Source of the DNA: CAIYWZ01 sp964497925
Lineage (GTDB): Bacteria > Pseudomonadota > Alphaproteobacteria > CAIYWZ01
DNA length: 64,000 nucleotides
Direction: 5' to 3'
Assembly (NCBI GenBank): GCA_964497925.1
Contig: CAZCFE010000001.1
Span: 79,355-143,354 of the forward strand
Of this stretch, positions 26,281-35,652 are shown piece by piece (within the stretch, counting starts at the first letter, position 1; each line of letters opens with the position of its first letter). The notes below the pieces were generated by a model that ran no database searches, had not been told where the DNA came from, and saw only the letters and a program-made list of their open reading frames with translations. The translations under genes and the position numbers were made by a program.

Positions 26281-27451
26281 ATTATTTCTCAAAAAAGGAT
26301 GTCAAAATAGATTTAAAAATGGCTCTCCTTGGGTTTATTCCAATGAAATTGTTTTAGATTCTGATATTAAAGCTCTCTTGCCAGGAACACTTGTTATACT
26401 CTGCACATCTCCAGATTCAGGAGGTAGGGAACTTGGCGTGGGTTATTTTAATCCTCATTCACTTATCTCTTTTAGACTTTTAAGTGAAAATGCCAGCGAT
26501 ATCATTGATGTAAACTTTATTATACAAAAAATAAAAAACGCTCATAAGTTACGTGAACAGTTTTACACATCCCCATATTACAGACTTATTCACAGCGAAG
26601 CCGATGGTTTTCCTGGTCTTATTATTGATCGTTATGGTGATACTTTTTGTGTTCAAGCAAACACGGCTGGAATTGAGCTTTTGACTCCTTTATTTATAGA
26701 AGCCTTACAAACTGTTTTTACAGTTAAACATTTAGTGTTAAAAAATGACAGTCCAATTCGAGCGCTTGAGGGGCTTGATCTTTATTCAAAAGAGGTTGTG
26801 GGAAAACTTTCAGAAGCCACAAAGGTTGTTGAAAATGATATAGAGTTTTCTTGTGATTTAAGAGATGGACAAAAAACTGGATGGTTTTACGATCAAAGAG
26901 AAAATAGACGTTTTGTCTCTTCTTTTGCAAAAGGAAAAAATGTTTTAGATGCTTATTGTTATATTGGCGGCTTTGGAATCAACTGTGCGACACAAGGAGC
27001 AAAAAATGTCACATGCTTAGATAGGTCGGAATCAGCAATTTCTTATGCTCAAGAAACAGCAAAAAAACTAAACATCAGCAATATTAAATTTGAAAAAAAC
27101 AATGTTTTTGATTTTTTCAATGAATACAAAGGAGAACCTTTTGATATAATCATATTAGATCCTCCAGCATTTATAAAAACAAAAAAAGATCTTCAAGTCG
27201 GATTAAAAGGATATACAAAACTAATTAAGATTGCTCTTTCTCATGTTGGATCTGGAGGATTTGTTTTTTTTGCATCATGTTCTCATCACTTAAGTCTTGA
27301 GTTGTTTCAACAGGTTCTCTCGCAAGGAATCTTGTCATCTGGTAAAAATGCGCGTATTCTAAAAACAGTTGGCGCAGGTATGGATCACCCCATCCACCCA
27401 CACTTGCCAGAAACGATGTATTTAAAGGGTGCGTTTTTTCAAGTTATATAA
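26267..27451 (+). CDS. rlmI: RlmI-like 23S rRNA m5C methyltransferase
   Basis: Class I SAM-dependent methyltransferase with an N-terminal PUA domain (KLFLKKGCQNRFKNGSPWVYSNEI), a middle domain with YRLIHSEADGFPGLIIDRYGD, and the catalytic Rossmann domain with FYDQRENRR, motif I VLDAYCYIGGFGINCA, the motif IIILDPPAFIKTK and the cysteine motif FFASCSHH. This matches RlmI, which forms m5C1962 in 23S rRNA; 394 residues is the usual length. The start overlaps the preceding peptidase by 14 bases. Confidence 0.92.
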   Translation: MNYVKLFLKKGCQNRFKNGSPWVYSNEIVLDSDIKALLPGTLVILCTSPDSGGRELGVGYFNPHSLISFRLLSENASDIIDVNFIIQKIKNAHKLREQFYTSPYYRLIHSEADGFPGLIIDRYGDTFCVQANTAGIELLTPLFIEALQTVFTVKHLVLKNDSPIRALEGLDLYSKEVVGKLSEATKVVENDIEFSCDLRDGQKTGWFYDQRENRRFVSSFAKGKNVLDAYCYIGGFGINCATQGAKNVTCLDRSESAISYAQETAKKLNISNIKFEKNNVFDFFNEYKGEPFDIIILDPPAFIKTKKDLQVGLKGYTKLIKIALSHVGSGGFVFFASCSHHLSLELFQQVLSQGILSSGKNARILKTVGAGMDHPIHPHLPETMYLKGAFFQVI

Positions 27452-27465
27452 AAAGGTAGAAACTC

Positions 27466-29082
27466 GTGATTAATCTTCAAAAAAGAAAAAATATTGGTAT
27501 TTTTGGGCTGATCGGCCTTTTGGTCGTTATTTTGTTTATCTCTGGAGTTATTAAAACATTTGACAATCCAGATAAAGATATAATACACAGAGGGAATAGT
27601 ATTGAACCACAATCTATTGATCCACATTTATCTCAAACCCTAAACGAAGCAAACATTCAACGTGATATTTTCGAAGGCCTTACCGCCGAAGCGGCAAACG
27701 GGACCATTATACCAGGCGTTGCTTTACGTTGGGAAACAAGTAAAGATCAACTGAGGTGGACTTTTTTCTTAAGAAAAGATGCGAAGTGGAGTAATGGAGA
27801 TACTGTTGTTGCAAAAGATTTTGTTAATGCATTTAAAAGGGTTGCTGATCCAAAAACAGGCGCCCCCTTTGCAGCTTTTTTAAAACCAATAGTAAACGCT
27901 GACAAAATCTTAAAAGGAGAAGAAAAGGATTTATCAAAACTTGGCATTAGGGAAATTGATGAGCATACATTAGAAATAGAGCTTGTTTCACCAATCCATC
28001 ATCTTTTAACAATTCTTGCTCATCACACAACATATCCATTTCATGAAAAAACTTATGAGCAACATAAAGCAAAATGGACCACACCATCAAACATTGTGTG
28101 TAATGGTCCATATAAACTCTCAGAGCATATACCTCAATCGCATATAAAACTCATAAAAAATGATCAATATTGGGATAAGAAAAATGTAAAAACATCTACT
28201 ATTATGTATTACCCAACGGAAGATAGTCACGCAGAATTAAAAAAATTTATTAACAGTGAGATACACACGACAGAAACCATTCCACAAGACCAAATTGAAT
28301 GGGTTGAACAAAACATGAAAGGCTCTTTTCGAAAAACACCATATCCAGGCGTTGTTTTTTATGGGTTCAATATGACATCAGAACCCTTTAAAAGCAATGA
28401 AAAACTAAGACAAGCATTAGCATTATCTATAGATAGAACGATTTTAACGGAAAAAATTGCAAAACTTGGCGCAACCCCAGCTTACTCTTGGATTCCAAAG
28501 GGTATGGGGAGCTACAAACCTCAAGAGGTTTTCTTCTCTTCAATGACACAGGACGAAAGAGAAAAGAAAGCTAAAGAGCTCTTCATGGAGTCTGGTCTTT
28601 CTCCTGAAAATCCACCAAAAATTGAAATTTTATTAAAAAACAATAATTCAGAAAAAAGCTTAGCTGTTGCAATTTCTGGGATGTGGAAAAAAGTTTTAAA
28701 TATTGAAACAACCTTACACGAGGAAGAATGGAAAGTTTATGCAAACAACAGATCCGAAAAAAAGTTTCAAATCATCCATTTAGATGGTGTCGCTGATTTT
28801 CCAAACTCTGGGGCTCTTTTGGGACTTTTTGTTTCAAACCAAAATACAGTTGGGTATTCAAACCCAGAGTTTGATATTCTTATTGAGCAAGCTTTATCAG
28901 CTCAATCAATAGAAGAGCAGGATAAAGCGTTTGAAAAAGCAGAAACATTGTTCTTAGTTGATCTACCTGTAATCCCATTATACCACTCAACAAAAAGACA
29001 TTTAGTTAACACTGATGTTCAAGGATGGATTGATAATTTTATGGATGTTCACCCATCACGATATCTGTTTATTGCAAACTAA
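27466..29082 (+). CDS. OppA-like peptide-binding protein (SBP_bac_5), membrane-anchored
   Basis: A 538-residue extracytoplasmic solute-binding protein of the oligopeptide class. The N-terminal hydrophobic segment (about 10-29) has no clear signal-peptidase or lipobox site, so it may act as a membrane anchor. Family features: HRGNSIEPQSIDPHLSQTLNEANIQRDIFEGL near the N-terminus, LRWTFFLRKDAKWSNGDTVVAKDFVNAFKRVADPKTGAPFA, then RQALALSIDRT. The start is GTG 27466 with AGG a few bases upstream. No permease or ATPase genes lie beside it, so the rest of the transporter must be elsewhere. The 3' end overlaps hflX, on the other strand, by 14 bases. Confidence 0.9.
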   Translation: MINLQKRKNIGIFGLIGLLVVILFISGVIKTFDNPDKDIIHRGNSIEPQSIDPHLSQTLNEANIQRDIFEGLTAEAANGTIIPGVALRWETSKDQLRWTFFLRKDAKWSNGDTVVAKDFVNAFKRVADPKTGAPFAAFLKPIVNADKILKGEEKDLSKLGIREIDEHTLEIELVSPIHHLLTILAHHTTYPFHEKTYEQHKAKWTTPSNIVCNGPYKLSEHIPQSHIKLIKNDQYWDKKNVKTSTIMYYPTEDSHAELKKFINSEIHTTETIPQDQIEWVEQNMKGSFRKTPYPGVVFYGFNMTSEPFKSNEKLRQALALSIDRTILTEKIAKLGATPAYSWIPKGMGSYKPQEVFFSSMTQDEREKKAKELFMESGLSPENPPKIEILLKNNNSEKSLAVAISGMWKKVLNIETTLHEEEWKVYANNRSEKKFQIIHLDGVADFPNSGALLGLFVSNQNTVGYSNPEFDILIEQALSAQSIEEQDKAFEKAETLFLVDLPVIPLYHSTKRHLVNTDVQGWIDNFMDVHPSRYLFIAN

Positions 29083-30340
29083 ATTTTTTTTCAAACTGTG
29101 TTGATTTTTCAAGAGTCATAAAAACAGTCACCCTTGTATATTCATCTTCAACGGTTTGATTTTTTACATTTGCATTTCTAAAAAGCCAGGCAATTGCATC
29201 TGTTTGAGAGTGAGAAATATGATACACAAACTCCGTTGCCTCTTTATCTAAAAAATTATCAATCAAAACCAAAAGCTCTATTATTCCTTCCCCTTTGATT
29301 GCTGAAACAAGAATACTGTTTTCTTTTCTCTCGGTTTGGTTTTTTATAATTTCTTTTTGCTCAAAAGTTAAAAGATCACTTTTATTTAAAACCTCAATCA
29401 TTGGTTTTTCCTCATCACACCCCACATCTTTTAAAACCTTATGAACCTGTGTGTTCTGAAAGTCTGTATGTGTGTGTGAAATGTCTCGGATGTGCAATAT
29501 AACACTTGCCTCCAAAACCTCTTCCAGGGTAGCCTGAAAGGCGGCAATGAGTTGGTGTGGGAGTTTTGAGATGAACCCAACAGTATCTGTGATAATAACT
29601 TGTCGCCCAGAAGGAAGCTTTAGAAGCCTTAATGTAGGGTCAAGTGTCGCAAAAAGCATATCTTGCGCCAAAACAGAAGCGTTTGTTAAAAAGTTAAAAA
29701 GAGTTGATTTTCCAGCATTTGTATAACCCACCAAAGAAACAATCGGAAAGGGAATCTTTTTACGTGCATTTCTTTGAAGCGATCTTGTTCTTTTAACATT
29801 CACCAATTCATTTTTTAGCTTTACGATACGGTCCCCAATAATTCTTTTATCAAGTTCAAGTTGAGACTCTCCTGGTCCCCCGGTAAAACCAAAACCACCC
29901 TTTTGTCGCTCAAGATGTGACCAGGACTTTACTAATCGACTCTTTTGATAAGTAAGAGATGCGAGTTCAACCTGAAGCTTTCCTTCAGATGTTTGAGCTC
30001 GACTTCCAAATATTTCTAAAATTAAAGCGGTTCTATCAATAACTTTTACTTTTAAGAATTTTTCAAGATTTCTTTGTTGAACGGGGCTTACATCTTGATT
30101 CAAAAAAACAAGCTCCACATTCTCAGCTGCCACAAGATTTCTTATCTTTTCAAGGTGTCCCTTGCTTATGTAGGTTGCTGAGCTTATTTTGCTTATACAA
30201 ACCGTTTCCCTGTTAGTGATTTCAAGGTTAATGGCTTCTGTAAGTGCGCAAGCTTCATCGAGAATGTCTGTAACATTAAAAAGAGGGTCTTTCGCTTCTG
30301 TTTTTAAATATGGCTGTAGAACAAGTGTTTTTGTTGTCAT
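29069..30340 (-). CDS. hflX: GTPase HflX
   Basis: Ribosome-associated GTPase that splits stalled or heat-damaged 70S ribosomes. The N-terminal HflX domain includes VFLNQDVSPVQQRNLEKFLKVKVIDRTALIL and the Gly-rich GGFGFTGGPGESQLELDKR. The G domain has the P-loop GYTNAGKSTLFN, G3 DTVGF and G4 NKSD. 423 residues is standard. Its ATG overlaps the stop of the MotB-like gene by one base (TAATG), so the two are probably co-transcribed. Confidence 0.95.
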   Translation of the reverse strand: MTTKTLVLQPYLKTEAKDPLFNVTDILDEACALTEAINLEITNRETVCISKISSATYISKGHLEKIRNLVAAENVELVFLNQDVSPVQQRNLEKFLKVKVIDRTALILEIFGSRAQTSEGKLQVELASLTYQKSRLVKSWSHLERQKGGFGFTGGPGESQLELDKRIIGDRIVKLKNELVNVKRTRSLQRNARKKIPFPIVSLVGYTNAGKSTLFNFLTNASVLAQDMLFATLDPTLRLLKLPSGRQVIITDTVGFISKLPHQLIAAFQATLEEVLEASVILHIRDISHTHTDFQNTQVHKVLKDVGCDEEKPMIEVLNKSDLLTFEQKEIIKNQTERKENSILVSAIKGEGIIELLVLIDNFLDKEATEFVYHISHSQTDAIAWLFRNANVKNQTVEDEYTRVTVFMTLEKSTQFEKKFSLQ

Positions 30341-31323
30341 TAAAATTGATCCAGTTTGATTTCTATTCTTCTGTTTTTAGTGTAAGCTTCTTCTGTTTCA
30401 TTTGTATCTATAGATTGAAACTCTCCAAATCCTGTAGCTGCAAGACGGTGTGGTGGGATACCTTGTGAAATTAAAAAATTTACAACCGATATCGCTCGGT
30501 TTGATGAAAGCTCCCAATTTGATTTTACGATTGTATTTTTTATTGGCTTTTTATCTGTGTGACCATCAATACGTAAAATCCAATTAATTTCTTTTGGGAA
30601 AGTTATGGTTATTTTTTTTAATGTTTGGGCTAGATGTTCAAGTTGTTTTTTACCTTCATTTTGAAGATCCCAGGCGGCACTCATAAATAAAACCTCTGAT
30701 TGAAAAACGAACCGGTCTCCCCTGATGCTTATATCATTCCTGTTTCCTAAAGCTTCTTGTAGCTTTCCAAAGAACTCAGATCTGTATTTTGCTAAATTAA
30801 ACTCTTGGCTTGTTGTCTTTAAAGACTTTAATTTTTCAAGAAGGTCTTTAATTTTGTTTTCTTTTTGCTCATTCTCATCTTTTGTTATTTTAAGGTTTGA
30901 AGAAAGACCGTTTAGATGTGACTTTAGAATTTCGATTTGTTTGCTTAGTTCTTGAATTTGGGATTCTTTAGTCTTTTTTTCTTGATCCTTAAAAATGGAT
31001 TGCTTTTCAAGATAGCTTAGTTTTGCTTCTGTCTCAAATATAAAGTTTTTGGCGTCTTTATAATTTTGTTTTAATGTAAAAAAACTTTTTTCAAGGGTTT
31101 TGTTTTTTTCTTTTTCAAGATTTAGCATTTTTGTGAGTTGTTCAAATTGTCCACCAAGATCACGTAAACTTTTTTCACGACCATGTAATATTTCTCCCAT
31201 ATATCTTTGAGATATAACAAATATCATTAATACAAAGATTAATGCCATAAGCAAAGTTGCAAGTGCATCTACAAATCCTGGCCAAATATCAAAAAAATGT
31301 CTTTTGCTTTTTTTGCTTCTCAT
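30340..31323 (-). CDS. MotB/OmpA-like peptidoglycan-binding membrane protein
   Basis: A 327-residue protein with one N-terminal membrane helix containing a conserved acidic residue (Asp19 in PGFVDALATLLMALIF, as in MotB-type ion channels), a long coiled coil (about 45-185), and a C-terminal OmpA-like domain (RIDGHTDKKPIK ... ELSSNRAISVVNFLISQGIP ... NRRIEIKL) for binding peptidoglycan. ATG at 31321-31323 has AAGAG seven bases upstream and gives the usual basic N-terminus, so the in-frame ATG at 31350 is rejected. It is the likely stator partner of the MotA/TolQ-like protein at 5035. No flagellar genes are seen. Confidence 0.85.
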   Translation of the reverse strand: MRSKKSKRHFFDIWPGFVDALATLLMALIFVLMIFVISQRYMGEILHGREKSLRDLGGQFEQLTKMLNLEKEKNKTLEKSFFTLKQNYKDAKNFIFETEAKLSYLEKQSIFKDQEKKTKESQIQELSKQIEILKSHLNGLSSNLKITKDENEQKENKIKDLLEKLKSLKTTSQEFNLAKYRSEFFGKLQEALGNRNDISIRGDRFVFQSEVLFMSAAWDLQNEGKKQLEHLAQTLKKITITFPKEINWILRIDGHTDKKPIKNTIVKSNWELSSNRAISVVNFLISQGIPPHRLAATGFGEFQSIDTNETEEAYTKNRRIEIKLDQF

Positions 31324-31350
31324 TTTATAACTCTTGAGTTGTTTATACAT

Positions 31351-31589
31351 AATATAAGTATAATTTTATAATAATAATAGTATATAGTCTTGTTGATAAC
31401 CATGAATTGATTTGTTATCCACAGTATATCCACAATGTTGTACTTTTTATTATAGCCTATTTTGAGACTTTTCAGGATTTTTTTTTATTATATGTTTATA
31501 ACTTTGTTTTTCTGTTACAACCTTGTGGATAGTTTTTGGATTGTTTGTTGTTATTTTTATCATCTTTTTTTACTCACAATTTATCCACA
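31351..31589. other. Cluster of DnaA boxes in AT-rich DNA: candidate replication origin or DnaA-titration site
   Basis: Two perfect DnaA boxes TTATCCACA occur at 31415-31423 and 31581-31589, with one-mismatch boxes ATATCCACA at 31426-31434 and CTATCCACA on the minus strand at 31524-31532. A further perfect box lies at 32228-32236 inside dsbD. A nearly pure A/T stretch (31350-31385) flanks the first box and could act as an unwinding element. The gap of 223 bases between the MotB-like gene and dsbD contains no gene. Two other perfect boxes in the window (9120, 20835) lie singly in coding DNA. Neighbouring genes are not the classic oriC neighbours, so a regulatory or titration site remains possible. 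Confidence 0.45.
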
Positions 31590-33202
31590 GTTTTAATTGC
31601 TTCCAGGAGCTCATCTTTTGAAGGGAATTCAGATAGAAGTATTCCTTTTTTATTCCCTGGGCCATAAATAATAATTAGTGGAATGCCTAGTCTATTTTTT
31701 GCTTGAAGATATTGTTTTATTTGTGTGTTTGGTTTTGTCCAATCTAAGGTTAAGATTTTAATTTTCGAATTATTTTTAATTTCAGGAATGTTTATAATTT
31801 GATGATCAAGAATTTTGCAATTTAAGCACCATTTGGCGGTTACCTTTGTTATTACAATTCTATCTTTTTGGACGTAGCTTTGGATTTTTTTTTCAATGTT
31901 TTCGGAAACATATTCTGCTTCTGGAAAATATATTAAAAGAACCATGCAAGAGATTAAAAATACGACAAGGCTTGTATAAAATATATGTTTTTTACGTATT
32001 AGGATAAGAGTTGGCAAAAGAAAAAGAGTAGGTAAAAAGTCAATATGATCTGACAGAATCCAAATAAACCAAATGCCGGTTATATACATTCCCCATCCCA
32101 AAGCATTTTTAAAATATTTCACCCAGAGACCTGGTTTTGGCAGAGGAATATATTTTGGTGGAATAATTGACAAGAGAAGGTATGGGAGTCCAAATCCAAT
32201 TCCCATGCAAGCAAATATAATAAATATTGTGGATAAGTCTTGGGTAAGAGTAAAAGAGAGAGCCGTACCTAGAAATGGTGCTGAGCAAGGGGTTGCTAGA
32301 AACACAGCAATAAAACCATTCCAAAGATCGGCAATGATGCTTTTTTTATTAATAACAGGAATGCGATAAACGATACTTTGACCGATTTCGAATAAGCCCC
32401 ATAAGTTTGCTGTAAAAAAGAAAATGACGGATATTGTAAAAATAAGAAAATAGGGGTTTTGGAATTGAGTTCCCCACTGAAGCACATCTCCTGATAATTT
32501 AAAGGCGTAAGATATCAAGCCCAACATTAAAAATGAAAAAACAATACCGATAAATGTTGTAAATGAGCTTGTTTGAAATGTTTTCTTATCTTGATTTGCG
32601 TTAGAAATGGCCATAATTTTTAAAGATAGAACTGGTAGCACGCAAGGCATAAAATTTAAAATAAAACCACCTAAAAATGCAAAAGCCAGTATCAGAAAAA
32701 TACTTTCTTTTTGAAGCTGGGTTTCATCAATACTTTCAAAAAGGTAAGATTGATCAGAAGCGTCTGATGTTCCTGGGGGGATTGTTAGGTCAAAAGGTAT
32801 CGTTTTTGGGCTGCATGTATTATTGCAGATCAAGTAAGATATATTTCCTTGTAAAGAAAGGGGCTTATTTGTATCTTTTATTTCTATTTCTATAGGAATT
32901 AAAATATCGCTAGAATACCCTTTAAACGGAACATCGTGAAACTCATCATCTTCTTCTTTTGGCCACATAAAATTGTAGCTTTCTAGATTCTCCTTACGGC
33001 TCCACTCAATTGATGGAGGATAACCGGAATTTGTACTGTTGGGGCCGTATACTTTTGATCCTGCCGGAATGGGAATAAAAATCCCAATAATTTGCTTTTT
33101 AGAATCTCCAAGATTAGTTACTGGAGAGATTAATTTTGTTTGAATATCATTTTGAGAATACACACTGGAAAATAGAAAAAATAATATTAACAATATTTTC
33201 AT
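31574..33202 (-). CDS. dsbD: Thiol:disulfide interchange protein DsbD
   Basis: Transfers electrons across the inner membrane from thioredoxin to periplasmic substrates. Layout of the 542 residues: signal peptide (MKILLILFFLFSSVYS), N-terminal DsbD-alpha-like domain with a Cys pair (LICNNTCSPK), a membrane domain with the redox cysteines in NFMPCVLPVLSLK and ATPCSAPFLGTALS, and a C-terminal thioredoxin domain with WCLNCK. All three redox modules are present. The start overlaps the stop of the hemY-like gene (ATGA). Likely clients are the Sco1 and cytochrome c maturation proteins and the DsbA-like protein encoded elsewhere in the window. Confidence 0.95.
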   Translation of the reverse strand: MKILLILFFLFSSVYSQNDIQTKLISPVTNLGDSKKQIIGIFIPIPAGSKVYGPNSTNSGYPPSIEWSRKENLESYNFMWPKEEDDEFHDVPFKGYSSDILIPIEIEIKDTNKPLSLQGNISYLICNNTCSPKTIPFDLTIPPGTSDASDQSYLFESIDETQLQKESIFLILAFAFLGGFILNFMPCVLPVLSLKIMAISNANQDKKTFQTSSFTTFIGIVFSFLMLGLISYAFKLSGDVLQWGTQFQNPYFLIFTISVIFFFTANLWGLFEIGQSIVYRIPVINKKSIIADLWNGFIAVFLATPCSAPFLGTALSFTLTQDLSTIFIIFACMGIGFGLPYLLLSIIPPKYIPLPKPGLWVKYFKNALGWGMYITGIWFIWILSDHIDFLPTLFLLPTLILIRKKHIFYTSLVVFLISCMVLLIYFPEAEYVSENIEKKIQSYVQKDRIVITKVTAKWCLNCKILDHQIINIPEIKNNSKIKILTLDWTKPNTQIKQYLQAKNRLGIPLIIIYGPGNKKGILLSEFPSKDELLEAIKTVDKL

Positions 33203-34500
33203 GATGTCACCAGTTTGAAAGAGTTGTCTAGATGCGTAATTGGATTGCTGTTAAATACAGGAGATGTCCAATTGATTTGATCAATTTGATCACAAACGAC
33301 ACATATAAGGCTCCAATTATGAGTAACATGTCCGCATGAATCACACAGCCATGTTTTTTCTTGTTTTTGAGAGATTATTTCTTTTGATGAAAGGTGTAAT
33401 GGAACATGATCTAATGATTCAAGCGCATTTGCTAATAATTTTAGCTTAAAGGAAACCCCTTGATTGCATAAAATAGCAAGGTCTAGATGCGTTCTTGCAA
33501 TTCCTGTGAAGCCTTCTTCAATGGCTGTTTGTGCGAGAATAAAATGACCCACATAATTTGCATTTGTAATTTTAACAATATATTCTGCGCGTTTTATTTT
33601 TTGCGCTGGTGAAAACTTATCTTGCAAGTGAACATAAAGATATGCAGTATCTGGATGTGCTTTCTCTTTTAAAGATTTTTCGAGTACTTTTTCTGCTTTG
33701 TTGAATTTGTCTAGAAATATATACTCTTTGGCCAAAGCAAGAGCACATGGAACGAAAGATGGATCTGTATCAAAACCTTTTTCTAAGGACTTTCCTCCCA
33801 TCAAATAATAGCAAACGCTTTCTAAGTGTTTTATTTTTTGATGATCAAATATTTTGTATTTTTTTATCTTTTTTAAAAATACAAAACTTTGCTCAATATC
33901 ATTTAATCTTAGGCTTAAATAGAAAATATTCGAAATGCACCATTTAGAAGAAGGTTCTAACTCAAGAGCTTTTTTTGCATAAAGATATGCCGCTGGATAA
34001 TCTTTTTGAGAATTGGCGGTTTGAGTTAAACCGTAATATCCTAAAAATTCTGTGGTTTTATCTTTGAGTAAAGCCCCATAAACCCTCGTTGCGCTTGCAT
34101 AATCATTTGATTTTTGAGCTGAAAGTGCGGTTAAAATGAGAGGAAGTGGGGAGTCATTTAAAAAAAACTGTGTTTTTAATATTTTTTCTCGTGCTGTTTC
34201 AAAATCTTCCATCGCAAGAGCAGTAAGGCCTTGAGTAAAGCTTTGATATCCTTTTTTCTCTCGAGATTTATTTCTAAAATCACGCCAAATTTGTGGGAGT
34301 TTTTTTAGTGTTAGAAAAATATATAAAACAATCATCCCAAAAACAGAGACAACAAGAATGCCTAAAATTCCAAGACCTATGTGGATTTTATATACATGGT
34401 CAAACCATTCAATTGTCAAACTTCCAGGATTCAGGGTAAACCAGAAGATTGCTCCCCCTACAAGCGCTAGTTTTAATAAGAAAATGAATGTTTTGATCAT
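33199..34500 (-). CDS. HemY-like membrane protein with TPR repeats and C-terminal zinc ribbon
   Basis: Relative of the alphaproteobacterial HemY N-terminal family: two membrane helices (about 2-22 and 41-66; GSLTIEWFDHVYKIHIGLGILG lies between), then FTQGLTALAMEDFETAREK and several TPR-like helical pairs, ending in a zinc-ribbon-like CDSCGH ... CVVCDQ. The function of the family is unsettled; it is often encoded with haem biosynthesis genes, whereas here hemC lies 14 kb away. The frame extends to a TTG at 34575, but that lies upstream of a good promoter; ATG 34498-34500 with AGGA nine bases upstream is preferred (433 residues). Confidence 0.82.
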   Translation of the reverse strand: MIKTFIFLLKLALVGGAIFWFTLNPGSLTIEWFDHVYKIHIGLGILGILVVSVFGMIVLYIFLTLKKLPQIWRDFRNKSREKKGYQSFTQGLTALAMEDFETAREKILKTQFFLNDSPLPLILTALSAQKSNDYASATRVYGALLKDKTTEFLGYYGLTQTANSQKDYPAAYLYAKKALELEPSSKWCISNIFYLSLRLNDIEQSFVFLKKIKKYKIFDHQKIKHLESVCYYLMGGKSLEKGFDTDPSFVPCALALAKEYIFLDKFNKAEKVLEKSLKEKAHPDTAYLYVHLQDKFSPAQKIKRAEYIVKITNANYVGHFILAQTAIEEGFTGIARTHLDLAILCNQGVSFKLKLLANALESLDHVPLHLSSKEIISQKQEKTWLCDSCGHVTHNWSLICVVCDQIDQINWTSPVFNSNPITHLDNSFKLVTS

Positions 34501-34534
34501 TTCAAATAATCCTTTAATTAATGTTACAATACTA

Positions 34535-34562
34535 ATTGTAGCATGATGAAAAATATTGTCAA
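34535..34562 (-). promoter_or_regulatory. Sigma70-type promoter of the hemY-like/dsbD operon
   Basis: On the minus strand TTGACA (34557-34562) and TACAAT (34535-34540) are spaced by 16 bases, 35 bases before the chosen ATG. It lies downstream of the alternative TTG start and so helps to fix the start of the gene. Confidence 0.65.
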
Positions 34563-34725
34563 TATATTTTTTCAATTAATATGGATGGCCTTAGATTTTC
34601 TCAAGATAACTCATCATTGAACATGCTCTTTTTGTTTCAAGGAAAATTATGTGGAGATTAATTCATATTGCTGTTTTTGTGTAGTTTTGGTAGTATTAAT
34701 TTATGAATTAACAATGAGGAAAAAG

Positions 34726-34956
34726 ATGTCAGATTTTGAAAACTTAAGTTTTGAAGATGCTTTGAAAGAACTCGAAGCTGTTGTGCGGTCTTTAGAAGAT
34801 GGGCAAGGGAGCTTAGATAATGCAATTAGCGCCTATGAAAAAGGAATTAAACTGAAGGCTTTTTGCGAAGAAAAGTTAAATGCAGCAAAACTTCGCATTG
34901 AAAAAATTACAGCAAAGCCAGATGGAGAAATTGTAACGTCTGAATTTTTAAGTTAA
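34726..34956 (+). CDS. xseB: Exodeoxyribonuclease VII small subunit
   Basis: Small subunit of the single-strand-specific ExoVII, forming helical bundles on XseA. The 76 residues show the family pattern LSFEDALKELEAVVRSLEDGQGSL followed by AISAYEKGIKL and CEEKLNAAKLRIEKI. ATG 34726 with GAGG six bases upstream is preferred over an ATG 75 bases earlier, which would add a hydrophobic lead foreign to the family. Its stop abuts the rsmE start. xseA is not in the window. Confidence 0.93.
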   Translation: MSDFENLSFEDALKELEAVVRSLEDGQGSLDNAISAYEKGIKLKAFCEEKLNAAKLRIEKITAKPDGEIVTSEFLS

Positions 34957-35652
34957 ATGTCCATTTGCAGGCTTTTTATAGATCAACCTTTGGGGTTGTC
35001 TAATCATGTTGTGATTCCAGATGAGGATTTTCATTATCTTAAAAATGTGCTGCGCGCAAAAAGTGATGATGTTATTGAGCTGTTTAATGGGGTTGACGGT
35101 TCTTGGCTTGCAAATGTTATAGAGCTTACCAAAACACGATGCTCTGTCCAGGTGATGGATCAAATTAAAAAACAAATACCAGCTCCCAAAGTTACTTTAT
35201 ATTTTGCACCTATTCGTCAAAACCGTATGGATATTTTAATTGAAAAAGCCACAGAAATTGGTGTTTTTGAATTTCGTCCAATTTTAACAGAGTTTACCCA
35301 GGTAAGAAAACTAAATACACAAAGACTTCAATTGCAGATTAAAGAAGCAAGCGAACAATCAGAGCATTTTCATGTTGCAAAAATTTATGATCCAATTTCT
35401 TTTTCAGCCCTTTTAAAGCAGGGGGACTCTTTATGGATTTGTGATGAAAGACTTGATGGAAATCATATTTTAAATATGCCAACACCTGATCATATTCACC
35501 TTGCTATAGGCCCTGAAGGTGGTTTTTCAGATTCAGAGAAGAAAATGATGGGGTCTTTGACAAGGGTCAGCCTTGGAAATTCAATTTTAAGGGCAGAAAC
35601 TGCTGCTCTTTGTGCTGTTGGTTTTGCAAATTATTTATTTTCTAAATCTTGA
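34957..35652 (+). CDS. rsmE: 16S rRNA (uracil1498-N3)-methyltransferase RsmE
   Basis: SPOUT-class methyltransferase acting on 16S rRNA. An N-terminal PUA-like domain (HYLKNVLRAKSDDVIELFNG) is followed by the knotted SAM-binding domain with QNRMDILIEKATEIGV, IGPEGGFSDSEKKMM and SLGNSILRAETAALCAVG. 231 residues is slightly short but complete. It begins directly after the xseB stop and overlaps the convergent MFS gene by 22 bases. Confidence 0.95.
   Translation: MSICRLFIDQPLGLSNHVVIPDEDFHYLKNVLRAKSDDVIELFNGVDGSWLANVIELTKTRCSVQVMDQIKKQIPAPKVTLYFAPIRQNRMDILIEKATEIGVFEFRPILTEFTQVRKLNTQRLQLQIKEASEQSEHFHVAKIYDPISFSALLKQGDSLWICDERLDGNHILNMPTPDHIHLAIGPEGGFSDSEKKMMGSLTRVSLGNSILRAETAALCAVGFANYLFSKS

Noticed and set aside
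31574..33202. Antisense frames over dsbD (32073-32369 and 32677-32895)
   Set aside because: They are shadows of the dsbD reading frame, with no ribosome binding site or recognisable protein.
34501..34575. TTG start of the hemY-like gene at 34575
   Set aside because: A good promoter (34535-34562) lies downstream of it, and ATG 34500 has a ribosome binding site.
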